Shown one piece after another: positions 45,399 through 54,700 of a stretch of 64,000 nt of DNA. Within the stretch, counting starts at the first letter, position 1, and each line of letters begins with the position of its first letter. The position numbers were made by a program, and so were the translations under genes. Below the pieces are notes generated by a model. It searched no databases, was not told where the DNA came from, and saw nothing but the letters and a program-made list of their open reading frames with translations. The stretch is from JACCTI01 sp038237435 (GTDB taxonomy: Bacteria; Verrucomicrobiota; Verrucomicrobiia; Chthoniobacterales; UBA10450): NCBI GenBank assembly GCA_038237435.1, contig JBBRYT010000003.1, positions 1 to 64,000 of the forward strand, given 5' to 3'.

Positions 45399-45692
45399 TT
45401 AGCGCCAGCGACGATAACGAGAGCGCGCGGGGTAATAAACGCGGCGCCCGTGAGACCAGTAGTAGCGCGGACCAACCGATATCGCGACACGCGAGCCGTA
45501 ATATCCGTAAGGCGCATAGCCGTATCCGTAAGGGTAATAGACCGGTCCCGGACAACCGTAGTACCCCCCCCCGTACCCGACGGGAAAGCCGAAACCGATG
45601 CCCACGTGCAGGTGGGCTTCAGAGCGCGGCGCGGCCGCGAAAGCGAATCCGCCGGCAACCACCGCAATCAAAAAAAGTTTTTTCCAATTCAT
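45399..45692 (-). CDS. Small secreted Gly/Tyr-rich protein
   Basis: A 97-residue protein with signal peptide MNWKKLFLIAVVAGGFAFAA. The short mature part is Gly/Tyr/Pro-rich (GYGYAPYGYYG) with a basic C-terminus. The Gly-Tyr composition resembles the peptidoglycan-binding protein at 5106-5714, but there is no anchor domain. Family unknown. Such small proteins are common in these genomes. Confidence 0.6.
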   Translation of the reverse strand: MNWKKLFLIAVVAGGFAFAAAPRSEAHLHVGIGFGFPVGYGGGYYGCPGPVYYPYGYGYAPYGYYGSRVAISVGPRYYWSHGRRVYYPARSRYRRWR

Positions 45693-45743
45693 GTTTTCAC
45701 CTCCTGTTTGTGCTGATTGAACACAAATTGAGACGAGAAGTTT

Positions 45744-46784
45744 CTATTTATTATTCGGGAGAAGATAAGCGGCATCTCCTGCGATTAAAATGTCGTCGCC
45801 AAATTCTTCGTAAGACGGGTTTCGCACTGCGAGCGCACGATCGCTCGAAGAAAATCCTTTCCCGGAAAATGCGATCACCGGTCCGCCGGAGAATAGCGGA
45901 GCAACGTAGATGTGAATTTTGTCGATCAAACGCGCATCGAGCGCCTGCCCGAGAATATCTCCGCCGCCTTCGATCATGACACTGGTGATTTCTTTCTTGC
46001 CCAGCTCGCCAAGGACGGTGCCGAGAGATGTTCTTCGGAAAACGAGCGTGCGATTCGCAAAACGATCTTTAAAGACGTGCGCCTGCGGTGGCAAACGTCC
46101 CGAGCGCGAAAGGATAACCCGCCACGGCTGCCGCGCGCCGACGACGCCGCGAGGCGTTAGGCGTGGGTTGTCTGTGCGCAGCGTCTCTGCACCGATGAGG
46201 ACGGCATCGACTTGCGAGCGAAACCGATTCGCATGTTTTCGTGTGCGAGCGCTCGTGATCCATCGCTCTTCCTCACGCCGGCGCGTCAAGCGACCATCCA
46301 ATGTCATTCCACATTTCGCGATGACCAAAGGGCGGCCAGTCTGGATCCATTTGTTAAAAGCCTCATTGATTGCTGTGCATTCGTTAGCAAGGACGCCGCT
46401 ACGAACGGTGATGCCGGCTCGGCGCAAGAGATCGATTCCGCGACCAGAATGTTTTGGGTTCACATCCACGGCGCCGATCACGACTGTTCCAATTCTCGAA
46501 TCGATCAGAGCCCGTGTGCACGGCGGGGTGCGGCCGCTCGTCGAGCACGGCTCAAGCGTCACGTAGAGTGTAGCGCCCTTCGCAGTCACGCGGCCGAGCC
46601 CGCGCAGACATTCTACCTCTGCATGAGCCTCACCGGCTCGACGATGGTGTCCTGTCGCGACGATCTTGTTGCCGACGACTAGGACTGCGCCGACGGCAGG
46701 ATTTGGACTCGTTAGACCGATTCCCTTTTTCGCTTCATTCAGCGCTGCGCGCATGAATTTTTCGTCTCGCAATTCATCGCGCAT
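45744..46784 (-). CDS. ribD: Bifunctional riboflavin biosynthesis protein RibD
   Basis: Deaminates then reduces the pyrimidine intermediate of riboflavin synthesis. The N-terminal cytidine-deaminase-like zinc domain has His54-Ala-Glu56 and Cys80/Cys89 (EPCSTSGRTPPC). The C-terminal reductase domain starts near residue 150 (RPLVIAKCGMTLDGR) and includes MIEGGGDILG. The 346-residue length is slightly below the usual 360-380. No other rib genes are nearby. Confidence 0.94.
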   Translation of the reverse strand: MRDELRDEKFMRAALNEAKKGIGLTSPNPAVGAVLVVGNKIVATGHHRRAGEAHAEVECLRGLGRVTAKGATLYVTLEPCSTSGRTPPCTRALIDSRIGTVVIGAVDVNPKHSGRGIDLLRRAGITVRSGVLANECTAINEAFNKWIQTGRPLVIAKCGMTLDGRLTRRREEERWITSARTRKHANRFRSQVDAVLIGAETLRTDNPRLTPRGVVGARQPWRVILSRSGRLPPQAHVFKDRFANRTLVFRRTSLGTVLGELGKKEITSVMIEGGGDILGQALDARLIDKIHIYVAPLFSGGPVIAFSGKGFSSSDRALAVRNPSYEEFGDDILIAGDAAYLLPNNK

Positions 46785-47047
46785 CTTCGAGCAACATAGT
46801 GGGTCCTAACGGGCGAGCAAATGGCACGAAAAGCGATTCATACCCGAAGGACAGCGAGCAAAAATGTCTCTAATTCTAGGATTCAGTCACTGAGGTAAAG
46901 CGCCGTTTCGGCTCTATTTGCGCTACCAATATTTCTAATTGTTCTTCCTTAAGAAGCTACCAAGTAGAAGTTTACGTAAGACATAATGGACTGGCATTCA
47001 AGCCGCTAGGGAGTAAGGAACAATTTTAACTCAGAAAGGAACACGTT
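46785..47047. other. Intergenic region upstream of the Hsp20 genes
   Basis: Divergent spacer of 263 bp between ribD and the first Hsp20 gene. No CIRCE repeat and no clear sigma-32 promoter were seen. AATTGTTC (about 46937) and GAACAATT (about 47021) form a widely spaced inverted repeat. AAAGGA just upstream of 47048 is a good ribosome-binding site. Confidence 0.4.
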
Positions 47048-47509
47048 ATGAGCTTAATCCGATATCAAACTTCGACAGCGTCGCCATGGCGAAGCCTCGA
47101 CCGTTGGTCGAGTCTCCGCGACCTCAACAACCTCCTCGAATTGCCCAGTTGGTCTATGCTACCGCAGGCGCAACTCTTCAATGGTTGGACGCCCGCGCTC
47201 GATCTCTACCAGACCACCGACGACATCGTCGCAGTGGTGGAACTGCCCGGACTGCGCAAAGAGGAAATTGAAATCTCTTTGAATGACGGAACGCTGACCA
47301 TTAGCGGCGAACGCAAAGAAGAGACGGCGAACGACGACAAGAACGCGCGCACGGAACGAATTCTCGGCAAGTTCCGCCGCAGCATTTCGCTCCCGACTCG
47401 GGTCGACGCGAACAAGGTCAACGCTTCCTATAAGGATGGCATCCTCACCGTGACCCTTCCTAAAGCGGATGAGGTCAAGCCGAAACAAATTCAGGTCAAC
47501 GTTGCTTAA
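47048..47509 (+). CDS. Hsp20/alpha-crystallin small heat-shock protein 1
   Basis: An ATP-independent holdase that binds unfolding proteins. The 153-residue protein has a variable N-terminal arm and an alpha-crystallin domain (about 50-140: ALDLYQTTDDIVAVVELPGL to DGILTVTLPK). The C-terminal tail lacks a clear I-x-I motif. It is followed after 41 bp by a second, diverged Hsp20 gene, probably in one transcript. Confidence 0.93.
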   Translation: MSLIRYQTSTASPWRSLDRWSSLRDLNNLLELPSWSMLPQAQLFNGWTPALDLYQTTDDIVAVVELPGLRKEEIEISLNDGTLTISGERKEETANDDKNARTERILGKFRRSISLPTRVDANKVNASYKDGILTVTLPKADEVKPKQIQVNVA

Positions 47510-47550
47510 CGACTCGTTAGGCAACAACAAAACGAAAGGAAATTTAAGAA

Positions 47551-47934
47551 ATGGAAACTTTAGTTCGTGAAGATCGTGTCCAAAACGGCACAAACGGCAG
47601 CCAGCGCACGGAGCGATTCGTCGCGCCGGTGGCGACTGTCACGGAAAACAACGACGGCTACACTCTCGAAGTCGAAATGCCGGGTGTTAATAAGGAAGGC
47701 CTCGAAATGTGGGTGGAAAATAACGAGCTCACCGTCAGCGGGCGCCATTCAATGCCGCAGATTTCCGGCACGGTGATCCATCGCGAGTCGCGTCCGGAAA
47801 ATTTCCGTCGCAGCTTCGAGCTCGATCCTTCGATCGACGCTGCCAAAATCAGCGCGAAGATTGAACAAGGTGTGGTCACTTTAATTCTGCCGAAGGCAGA
47901 GCAGGTGAAGCCGCGCAAGATCACGGTTTCGTAA
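47551..47934 (+). CDS. Hsp20/alpha-crystallin small heat-shock protein 2
   Basis: A 127-residue Hsp20 with a short N-terminal arm. The alpha-crystallin domain spans about 28-120 (VTENNDGYTLEVEMPGVNKE, then LTVSGRHS and GVVTLILPKAEQVKPRKI). It differs strongly from the first copy, so the pair is an old duplication or two classes that could form mixed oligomers. It ends at a strong terminator. Confidence 0.9.
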   Translation: METLVREDRVQNGTNGSQRTERFVAPVATVTENNDGYTLEVEMPGVNKEGLEMWVENNELTVSGRHSMPQISGTVIHRESRPENFRRSFELDPSIDAAKISAKIEQGVVTLILPKAEQVKPRKITVS

Positions 47935-47956
47935 GTTAAGTTTTTGCAGAATGTCA

Positions 47957-47988
47957 AAGCCGCAGGCCTTCGGGCTTGCGGCTTTTTT
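47957..47988 (+). terminator. Rho-independent terminator of the Hsp20 pair
   Basis: AAGCCGCA pairs with TTGCGGCTT across a GGCC/GGGC inner stem and a short TTC loop, followed by a six-T run. Confidence 0.9.
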
Positions 47989-48066
47989 GTTTGGCGGTGA
48001 AGGAGAAATGATCGAATCCGCACTTCCCAAAAAGTTGATCACTCGTTAGACCTGAATCAAGCCATC

Positions 48067-50607
48067 ATGTCTGAGGCAATCGACCGCGCGAAGCAACTGC
48101 TCAAGAGTGAATCCGTCGTCGAGACAACAGAGCTGGTTGTGCTCGCCCGCCAACTGAAAGGCGAACAGAAATTCGACCTGGCTCGGCGGCTTTTCCGGCA
48201 GGCTTTACAACAATGCTCTGATGATGCGCGGCGGCGGCGGAAGATCACGCAGCAACTCGCCAACTGCACGGAAAAGGATCCTGATCTACCAATCGAACGG
48301 CGTTTCGCTGACGCGCGCGTCATTATTTTGCCGGTGCTGGCCGAGGCCGAAGAAATTGCCCGGAAGTCCGCGGAAGAGCGGAGAAAATTAACCGACGAGG
48401 AAATCAACGAGCACCAGGAAACTTTCGGCATTGCCGGCGCCATTTATAAACGTTGGTGGGAGGCGGATCCGCGACCGCAACATTTGCAGACCGCGCTGGA
48501 GCTTTACGAAAAAGGCTACCTCATTGGAGTTGAGCCGGAGCGCGAAAAAATTCCTGATAACGGCTACACCGGCATCAATGCGGCGTTCATGCTCGATCGC
48601 GTCGCGCAACAGGAGGAAATTTCGGATCCCGACCTCGCCGATGTGATTGCCCAACGCCGCGCGCGCGCCCAGGAAATTCGGCGCAAGATTGTGACAAAGC
48701 TGAGTGCGCAGCCGCCGGAGAAACGCGACTGGTGGTTGCTCGCTACATTGGCAGAAGCGTGTCTCGGCCTGCGTCAATACGATGACGCCAAACGTTGGCT
48801 GGCGGAAGCTGCAGAATGGAAAACACGATTGCAGCCGTGGGAATACGAAACGGCGGTAAAACAGTTCGCCTCACTCGTTATGCTGCAAACCAACGGCGAT
48901 CGCACCGCGGAAGATTTCTTGCACAGCGATGGTTGGGCCGCCCTGAAAACTTTCGTCGGCGGCGATGAGGCTGGTCTTTTCACTGCGTTCAGCGGGAAGG
49001 TCGGACTGGCTCTTTCCGGCGGCGGATTTCGCGCATCGCTTTTCCACATCGGAGTGTTCGCGCGGCTCGCCGAGATGGACATGCTGCGGCACGTCGAAGT
49101 GCTTTCCTGCGTCTCGGGCGGCTCGATTATCGGCGCGCATTACTATTTGAAGCTGCGCAACCTGCTGCAGGAAAAATCCGACAGCGAGATCGTGCGCGAA
49201 GATTATCTCGCCCTCGTCCATGAAATGGAAAAAGAGTTCCTGGACGCAATCGTCACTAATCCGCGCATGCGCGTTTTCAGTGAGATCACTACACTCGGCA
49301 CGCGCACTGATCGGATGGGAGAATTGCTCGACGAGACGCTTTATGCTCCGATCGCTCGAGTGGCCAAAGGCACGCGACCCATCCTGCGCGATCTCATCAT
49401 TTGTCCGAAGGGCACGACCGATTTCAGACCGAAGTACAGTAATTGGCGGCGACGCAACAAGGTGCCGATTCTGATTCTCAATGCCACGACCTTAAACACC
49501 GGTCACAATTGGCAATTCACCGCCAGCTTCATGGGTGAGTCCCCCAACACCATCGATCCCGAGATTGATGGCAACGAACGATTGCGCCGCATGTACTATA
49601 TGGATGAGGCGCCGCCGCCGCATGATGTCATGCCGCTGGGCCGGGCCGTCGCGGCCTCCGCGGCAGTGCCCGGTCTCTTCACGCCGATCAAGCTCACTGG
49701 ACTTTATCCGCAGCGCGACGTTGAGCTGGTCGACGGCGGTGTGCACGATAACCAGGGCGCGGGCGGTTTGCGCGAGCAAGACTGCACCGTCCTGCTAGTG
49801 AGCGATGCCAGCGGTCAACTGGTCAGTGAGCCTCATCCGTCGCGCCGCGCGATTGACGTTGTCATGCGCAGCAACAGCACTTTGATGGCGCGGGTGCGTG
49901 AATTGGAGCACAAGGAATTACGCGCACGGAAACGCGCGGGCTTGTTGCGCGATTTCATGTTCGTGCATTTGAAAAAAGATCTGCTGGTCGAGCCGGTGAA
50001 TTGGACTCAGTGCGATCTGCAAAAAGAATCGCAGCCGCGGCCCGGCGCGCCGCCCGACAGCGATAAGCTCACGCAGTATGGCGTGCGGGGCGACGTGCAG
50101 AATCTGCTCTCCGGCATTCGCACCGACCTCGATGCATTTTCCGAAGCAGAAGCCTACGCCTTGATGGCCTCGGGTTATAAAATGACCGGCTGGGATTTCC
50201 CTAATTGCATCACCAGCTTCCGCCCCGACCCGGGCATTGATACGCGCTGGCGTTTCCTAAAAGTGAATGACCTCATCGGCGCATCTGGAAAGGCCGATGA
50301 ATTTCTCGCGGCGCTGACGCTCGCCGGCTCGTTACTGTTCAAGGGTGTGAGCCTGCATCCAATCACCAGGCGGTTTCTGCGATTGCGGCGAATTTACCTT
50401 CTCCTGCTCGCGTTCGCTCTCGCAGTCGCGTTCTACTGGCTGATTAGGATTTGGCCGCCGCTATTATTGATCTTGCTGGTCTCGTTAGGCCTGCTCGTTG
50501 TTTGGTTCATCCGCGGGGGTTTGTATGGAATAACGCGAACCTTCGATCGCGTTTATTTGCAGCACGGGTCCCTTTCGAATTTCCTCCGCCCGCCGCCGCC
50601 TTCGTAG
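48067..50607 (+). CDS. Patatin-like phospholipase with helical repeats and C-terminal membrane segment
   Basis: An 846-residue protein. Residues about 1-300 are helical and TPR-like, with a region of paired helices (ALELYEKGYLIGVEPER). The patatin domain follows with oxyanion loop GGGFR near 317-321, nucleophile Ser350 in VSGGS and Asp556 in VDGGVHDNQG, so the Ser-Asp dyad is complete. Two hydrophobic helices lie near the C-terminus (about 780-825), suggesting membrane attachment. Patatin-like enzymes cleave acyl chains from phospholipids. The N-terminal repeat part is unusual for bacterial patatins. Not in an operon with recA. Confidence 0.85.
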   Translation: MSEAIDRAKQLLKSESVVETTELVVLARQLKGEQKFDLARRLFRQALQQCSDDARRRRKITQQLANCTEKDPDLPIERRFADARVIILPVLAEAEEIARKSAEERRKLTDEEINEHQETFGIAGAIYKRWWEADPRPQHLQTALELYEKGYLIGVEPEREKIPDNGYTGINAAFMLDRVAQQEEISDPDLADVIAQRRARAQEIRRKIVTKLSAQPPEKRDWWLLATLAEACLGLRQYDDAKRWLAEAAEWKTRLQPWEYETAVKQFASLVMLQTNGDRTAEDFLHSDGWAALKTFVGGDEAGLFTAFSGKVGLALSGGGFRASLFHIGVFARLAEMDMLRHVEVLSCVSGGSIIGAHYYLKLRNLLQEKSDSEIVREDYLALVHEMEKEFLDAIVTNPRMRVFSEITTLGTRTDRMGELLDETLYAPIARVAKGTRPILRDLIICPKGTTDFRPKYSNWRRRNKVPILILNATTLNTGHNWQFTASFMGESPNTIDPEIDGNERLRRMYYMDEAPPPHDVMPLGRAVAASAAVPGLFTPIKLTGLYPQRDVELVDGGVHDNQGAGGLREQDCTVLLVSDASGQLVSEPHPSRRAIDVVMRSNSTLMARVRELEHKELRARKRAGLLRDFMFVHLKKDLLVEPVNWTQCDLQKESQPRPGAPPDSDKLTQYGVRGDVQNLLSGIRTDLDAFSEAEAYALMASGYKMTGWDFPNCITSFRPDPGIDTRWRFLKVNDLIGASGKADEFLAALTLAGSLLFKGVSLHPITRRFLRLRRIYLLLLAFALAVAFYWLIRIWPPLLLILLVSLGLLVVWFIRGGLYGITRTFDRVYLQHGSLSNFLRPPPPS

Positions 50608-50660
50608 GCCGAAGTCCATTTCTACTTGGCGGCTGCGCGCAAAGCGACTTAGGTACTTTT

Positions 50661-51698
50661 ATGCCGACAAAAACTGACGAAAAATCCGCCGAAGATAAGG
50701 TGACCGCGGCGCGTAACAAGAATCTCGACCTCGCCCTCCAACAAATCGCCAAAGATTACGGCGACGGCGCGATCATGCGCTTAGGAGACGAAAAGATTGT
50801 CGACATCGATGTCATCCCTACCGGCAACATTCTAATCGATCGCGCGCTCGGGGTCGGAGGATTTCCGCGCGGTCGCGTGGTCGAAGTTTACGGACCGGAG
50901 TCCTCGGGGAAAACGACACTTACTCTCACGGTTATCGCGCAAGCGCAGAAGCGCGGAGGCCTAGCCGCGTTCATCGATGTCGAGCACGCACTAGATCCGC
51001 AATATGCGCGTCGGCTCGGCGTAAACATGGACGACTTGTTAGTCTCGCAACCTAGCTCCGGGGAAGAAGCGCTTCGCATCGTCGAGACGCTTGTCCGCTC
51101 GAATGCGCTTGACGTCATTGTTCTGGACTCCGTCGCCGCCCTGGTCACGAAGCAGGAACTCGAAGGCGAGATTGGCGACTCCACGGTCGGCGCGCAGGCT
51201 CGCTTGATGAGCGCTGCGATGCGCAAACTGACCTCGTTGATTTCGAAGGCGCGCACGTGCTGCGTTTTCACGAATCAAATTCGCGAAAAGATTGGCGTCA
51301 TGTTCGGCAATCCAGAGACCACACCCGGCGGCAAGGCCTTAAAATTTTACGCCAGCGTGCGGATCGACATTCGCCGCATCGGCGCGATCAAGCAGACCGA
51401 CGGAGTTGTCACGGGCAACCGTACCCGCGTCAAAGTAGTGAAGAACAAAGTGGCGCCGCCATTTACCGAAGCCGAGTTCGACATCATGTATAACGAAGGA
51501 ATTTCTTCGACCGGCGCTTTGCTCGATCTCGCGCTGGAAAAACAGATTATCGAGAAACGTGGTTCGTGGCTCAGCTATAAAGGCTCGCAACTCGCGCAAG
51601 GACGCGACGCGGCCAAGGATGTTCTCAAAAACGACACCGCGCTCTACGAAGAGATCGAGATCGCAGTGAAGGCGAAGCTCGACGAGGAAAAGAAGTAA
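50661..51698 (+). CDS. recA: Recombinase RecA
   Basis: Strand-exchange protein of homologous recombination and SOS induction. The 345-residue protein has Walker A GPESSGKT at 78-85. DNA-binding loops L1 and L2 follow (GNPETTPGGKALKF), and a short acidic C-terminus (AKLDEEKK). The ATG at 50661 is supported by alignment; a longer frame from 50451 overlaps the patatin gene. No recX lies between recA and alaS. No known LexA-box type was recognised upstream. Confidence 0.98.
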   Translation: MPTKTDEKSAEDKVTAARNKNLDLALQQIAKDYGDGAIMRLGDEKIVDIDVIPTGNILIDRALGVGGFPRGRVVEVYGPESSGKTTLTLTVIAQAQKRGGLAAFIDVEHALDPQYARRLGVNMDDLLVSQPSSGEEALRIVETLVRSNALDVIVLDSVAALVTKQELEGEIGDSTVGAQARLMSAAMRKLTSLISKARTCCVFTNQIREKIGVMFGNPETTPGGKALKFYASVRIDIRRIGAIKQTDGVVTGNRTRVKVVKNKVAPPFTEAEFDIMYNEGISSTGALLDLALEKQIIEKRGSWLSYKGSQLAQGRDAAKDVLKNDTALYEEIEIAVKAKLDEEKK

Positions 51699-51767
51699 CC
51701 TCTCTCTCGTTAGGCCTCCCGAAACGGTGAAATCCTGCCGTTTCGCGCTACCGTCATTTTTGTTCGC

Positions 51768-54700
51768 ATGACCAGCGCCGAAATTCGCCAATCGTTTCTC
51801 GATTTCTTTCGCGAGAAACAGCACACCATCGTGCCGTCCTCGTCTCTCCTGCCGGACTCGCCGAATCTGCTTTTCACCAACGCCGGCATGAATCAGTTCG
51901 TACCAATTTTTCTTGAACAACAAAAAGCGGCGTGGAATCCGCCACGCACGGCCGACACGCAGAAATGCATCCGCGCCGGCGGGAAACACAACGACCTCGA
52001 TGACGTCGGGCTCGACACCTATCACCACACCTTTTTCGAGATGCTCGGCAACTGGAGCTTCGGCGATTACTTCAAGAAAGAAGCGATCGAGTGGGCCTGG
52101 GAATTAGTCGTTAGGCGCTGGAAATTTCCGCCGTCGCGCGTTTACGCCACCGTTTACAAGCCCGGACCTAATGAGCCGTCCGAGTTCGACCAGGAAGCGC
52201 ACGATCACTGGGAGAAATTATTTCGCGAAGCCGGGCTCGATCCCGCGATCCACATCGTCAACGGCAACAAGAAAGACAATTTCTGGATGATGGGCGACAC
52301 CGGCCCATGCGGCCCGTGTTCCGAATTGCACATCGATCTTACCCTCAAGGGCGACACCCAAGGTTCGTTAGTCAACGCCGGCGATCCGCGCTGCATCGAG
52401 ATTTGGAATCTCGTTTTCATTCAGTTCAACGCTAATGCCGACGGAAGTTTTGTTCCGCTCCCACAACGTCACGTCGATACTGGCATGGGCTTCGAGCGCG
52501 TCACCGCCATCATTCAAGGCACGAAAAATCTCACTGACTTTTCCGGCACAATTTCCAACTACGAAACCGATATCTTCCGCCCGATTTTCGAGGAGATCGG
52601 GAAGCTAAGCGGAAAAAAATATTTGAACACGTTGCCGAAAGCCGGCAGCACCGGTGACAACCAGCAGGAAAAGATCGACGTCGCCTTTCGTGTCATTGCC
52701 GATCACATCCGGACATTGAGTTTTGCCATCGCCGACAGAGTTCAGCCGAGTAACGAAGGTCGTGGTTATGTTTTGCGTCGCGTCTTGCGGCGCGCTGTTC
52801 GTTACGGCCGTACCTTGGGCTTCCACGAACCGTTCTTCTACGAGTTGGTCGAGGCGCTCGTCCGCACGATGGGCGAGGTTTTCCCGGAGCTTCGTGCTAA
52901 ACACCAACTCGTAGGCGACACGATTCGCGGCGAAGAGGAGTCCTTTAACAAGACATTAGATCGCGGTATCGAACTTTTCGAACGCGAGGTCTCGAGAATT
53001 CCGGGGAGCGGACGCGGCTCGCGTGCCATTTCCGGCGGCTCGCCGGAAATACCTTCCGAGCCCCAATACTCAAAACGCAATCTCCCACACTTCGAGCGGC
53101 CATGGGCTAAGTACGCGGTCACGTTCTCTACCGCGCAGCGCAAAGAACTCTCACCCCAGGCCCGCCAAATCGTTCTCGACTGCGCGCGGTATTGGAACGA
53201 GCAGCGTTACCAACTTTACGCGGCCACGGTCATGCCGGACCATGTTCACCTTCTTTTCGAGCCTCAGATAAAAGAGAGCGACGCAGGCGGTGATCCGACT
53301 TTTTTTTCCCTCACCGAAATTCTACACACGCTCAAGTCTTTTACTGCACACGAAATCAACAAGCTGACGGGAGAAACGGGGCCGGTTTGGGAGAAGGAAT
53401 CGTTTGATCGTCTGATTCGCTCTGAAAGTGATTTGCGGGAGAAGTTTGAGTACATCACGCGCAACCCGTGGGATGCGAAATTGGTTGGAGCGAATCAGGA
53501 TTATCCGTGGGTTTGGTGGCCGGAGATTGATGCATCTCGGCGAGCCGCCGAGATGAGCACGCCAGCGGCGTGCGCTCCCCAGATTTCAGGGGCGTTCGCT
53601 TTTCGGCTGTATGATGAACAGGGCTTTCCGCTCGATCTCACGGAGTTAATGGCGCGCGAGCGCGGACTTACCGTCGATGTCGCGGGCTTCGAGAAGTTGA
53701 TGAATCAGCAGCGAGTGCGTGCACGCAAGGCTCAAAAGAAAACCGAGATCTCCATAGAACCTGTCTGGTCTCATCCAACAGAATTCATTGGATACGATCA
53801 CTTGGAGACAGATGAGGCAACTCTCGTAAAGGTCGTCGAGACCGTCCCAACGGCGGAGCAGTGGGGAATAGTCGACGTGTCCCCTCTTTATGCAGAAATG
53901 GGCGGTCAAGTCGGAGATACCGGCTCTATGAAGTTTCTGGAGGACGGTCAGATCGTTGAAATCGTAGGCACTTTGAAACGGGGTGAAACATTTTACCTCA
54001 AGCTCGACGGGCTTCATCGCCTGCCCTCACCTGCGAAGGTGCGGTTAGCTGTCGATGTGCCGCGACGGGCTGCGATTCAGCGGCATCATACCGTGACTCA
54101 TCTTTTGCACTGGGCGTTGCATGAACTCGTTAGTCGCGAAGCGGTGCAGAAGGGGAGTTATGTCGGGCCGGAGAAGCTGACGTTCGATTTTGCGAGCGCG
54201 GCACTTACACACGAACAGGTGCGCGATGTCGAAAAACTCGTGAATGAACGCATCGGGGAAAACGCTAAGCTCTCGTGGACGGAAGTTCCGTACGCGGAAG
54301 TGAAGAAACGTTCCGACATCCAACAATTCTTCGGCGACAAATACGGCGAGATCGTGCGCGTGGTGCAGATCGGCGGCGCGCCTAACGAGCTGAATGGTTA
54401 CTCGATGGAGCTTTGCGGCGGCACGCATGTGCGAAACACCGGCGAGATCCAGCAGTTCAAAATTGTCAGCGAGTCGGCGATTGCGGCGGGAATTCGGCGC
54501 ATTGAAGCGGTGGCGGGCGAGGAAGTTTCACGCTGGGCGGAAGGCGAGGCGAAGCGGCAGCAGGAAAAATTTGAAATGTTATCGCGCAAGAAACCCGGCC
54601 TTGCGCCGCTGCCTTCTCATTCCGATGTCGCTTCACTCGAAGCTCGCGCGGAGCATTTGAAGAAGCTCGAGAGCGAAGTGCACGATTGGGAGAAACAACA

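Larger units (their letters stand above)
53003..53580 (+). mobile_element. RAYT (Y1/IS200-like) transposase element inserted in alaS
   Basis: A 578-bp element bounded by GGGGAGCG at 53003-53010 and its complement CGCTCCCC at 53573-53580. It encodes a REP-associated tyrosine transposase domain in the alaS frame. His492 and His494 form the metal-binding HVH (MPDHVHLL) and Tyr562 is the predicted nucleophile (FEYITRNP). The family hallmarks RNLPHFERP and WDAKLV are present. No in-frame start codon of its own is seen before the conserved N-terminus, so it is read only as part of alaS. Both ends carry inverted double hairpins. Confidence 0.9.

Noticed and set aside
50500..50660. SOS (LexA) box upstream of recA
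   Set aside because: No TGTTC/GAACA-type or CTG-N10-CAG palindrome was seen, so none is annotated; a lineage-specific LexA site cannot be excluded.
53003..53580. Intein or group I/II intron in alaS
   Set aside because: No intein splice-junction motifs, no homing-endonuclease motif and no ribozyme-like core; the content is a Y1-type transposase.
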